DNA from: Rotaria macrura | Lineage: Eukaryota > Rotifera > Eurotatoria > Philodinida > Philodinidae | Reading direction: 5' to 3' | Assembly: GCA_900239685.1 (NCBI GenBank) | Contig: OENT01000043.1 | Location: forward strand, 62,001 to 126,000 | Length of the DNA: 64,000 nt | Shown here: one piece after another, positions 62,420 to 64,000 of the stretch | Position numbering within the stretch: position 1 is the stretch's first letter | Layout of the letters: every line of letters starts with the position of its first letter | The notes under the pieces: generated by a model | What the model saw: the letters and a program-made list of their open reading frames with translations, nothing else | The model's database searches: none | Told to the model about the DNA's origin: nothing | Made by a program: the position numbers and the translations under genes

Positions 62420-64000
62420 ATTTAGAGAAGAAAATATATATATAAATATGCTCACTATTTTTGATTGATTCTTATATAAATTTCTATATGCGAATTTTAT
62501 ATATATATATACATAATTTTTTTCTTCTTCATCATATATAAAGCTGTCGAATATAGTTGAATGATTCAGCTTTTATATTTATCTTAGACAAGTAAAATTC
62601 AATTAGATGAACTATGCTATATCATACTTCTTTTTCTTTTGATATCCTGAATTTTGTATTAGAATGTATGATAGTGTCAATTGCAGACGAAGTTACAACT
62701 CTTGCTTGTATTAGAATTCAGCGTGTTAAACATCTTATCAGTTGCATTTTTCGAAATAATCTCATTCGAATTGTAAAACAATGAAATCAATTTGCTACTC
62801 AATCGATAATAACTGTTTAATTTTTGCTATTTTCATTCAACATGAATTCATAATTTATCTACGTATCTGAAACAAACCATGTTCGATGAATTAGAACAAA
62901 ACTTTATGATAAGTATTTAACAAAAAAAAATGATGGCCATCCGTATGAAGAACAGTCACAATATGAGGATTATTTTTTATTTTTGATAAACAAATATAAT
63001 TCAAAGATGTATATATACAACAGTTTGTTTTTTTCGTGTTAACCTTATCTTAGTCATATCCAATAGGAATTTTTCACGAAATTGTACAATACTTTTCTCT
63101 CGTTCTCATTTCCTTATTCATCGATTCACTCTACTGCTAAGAATAAACCTTTCTACAAATTCTGAAAAGAAAAAGAATGTAGAGTAGAAATAATCATCGA
63201 AAACGATTGTTCTTTCATTCATTTATATTTTCTATTTTGATATTTTTGAGATTCATATTCGTGGTGTTCAAAACATTACATGTAATCGTTTCTCTTCTCT
63301 GGTGATAAGATAAGTACAAAGAGTTACCAATTTTCTTCCATTTAATGTTCAAGAAAAATAACTGGCGATAAAAGTAATTGCTTGGTTTTCATGGAAATCG
63401 TATCGTTTTAAATATCTTTGAATTCAATATTAATATTCTGTTTAAATTGATAAGAATGACAAAAAAAAAACGCAGTGTTGTCAATAAAATTTCTCTATTT
63501 TTGAAGTTTCTGTAATGTTTTTGTTTTGATCATGTTAAGTTTAATTTTACGAGACGAACCAAAAATCATGCTTGTCTATGAATCAGATAAAATAGTTTTT
63601 CTTCTATCCTTATGAATCATGTTTTGTGATGAAACATCAGATTTTCTGAAACATTTGTTTGCTCTATGCATTTCTTGTTAAGCTAAACAAAGTCGTATTT
63701 ACATTTTCCTAGAGTTGTAATAAACATATTTCTACAGCTGTTTGTTCGAAATTCTACTCTTGCAGCACTACGATAGTATAATTCTCTTGAAAAATATTTG
63801 ATTGGACTAATTTTCAATAATATTCCTGAAAAAGAAAATAGTCATATCATTAGATGTCAATCATTCATCTATTTTCATTAGTTCTAAGATGAAAAGCTTA
63901 TAAATTTCGTTTGGTTCTTACTAAGATTGAAATAATCTGTTGAATTTATTATATGTACATCAATTGATCGTAAGAAAAGTATTAGTTCCTCTATATGAAA
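62420..64000. other. 3' flank of LRGUK, no gene seen
   Basis: About 1.6 kb of AT-rich sequence to the window edge. No coding frame, RNA gene or repeat of note beyond short AT runs. Confidence 0.6.

Noticed and set aside
1-64000. CRISPR arrays, LTR elements, Polintons or other virus-like copies
   Set aside because: No evenly spaced identical repeats, no long terminal direct repeats and no capsid, integrase or polymerase motifs were recognised on either strand.

Overview
This is eukaryotic, AT-rich DNA with compact introns (mostly 54-70 bp, a few enlarged to 1 kb or more). The gene content points to a bdelloid rotifer or a close relative: an arginine ADP-ribosyltransferase next to an NHL-repeat propeller, family 2 and family 1 GPCRs, a Cys-loop channel, a lone 5S rRNA gene and acceptor-like AG sites 2-24 nt before start codons, as expected where a spliced leader is trans-spliced. 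The taxonomic call is an inference. Gene models were built by reading splice sites and checking that the coding phase closes exactly.

Left part (1-26.5 kb) is ordinary gene territory with long empty spacers. It holds a tristetraprolin-type CCCH zinc-finger protein (minus, 1511-2403, 3 exons), a methuselah/adhesion-like family 2 GPCR with signal peptide (plus, 6934-12041, 8 exons, 818 codons), a rhodopsin-like GPCR (minus, 16896-18063, 2 exons) and a pentameric ligand-gated channel (minus, 22504-26444, 6 exons, 459 codons). The channel has an unusual N-D-R in place of P-A-R at the selectivity filter.

Middle part (about 32.9-55.1 kb) is an accessory zone. It contains non-autonomous DNA elements with terminal inverted repeats, several nested or palindromic, and no transposase that I can recognise. 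Most of them carry iterations of their own short motif. Within this zone lies an ADP-ribosyltransferase domain followed by a transmembrane helix (43146-42108, minus). An NHL six-bladed propeller exon (36420-35540, minus) lies 5.7 kb downstream. The two join in phase, so one gene may encode a cytosolic ART, a membrane helix and an extracellular NHL propeller, with element insertions enlarging the intron. A competing short 3' exon also exists. A tRNA-like gene sits in the same interval.

Right part (55-64 kb) holds a complete 5S rRNA gene (56775-56893) and a complete 13-exon LRGUK orthologue (57611-62419, 777 codons): leucine-rich repeats followed by a guanylate-kinase-like domain with a degenerate P-loop.

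I recognised no LTR element, Polinton or other virus-like copy.
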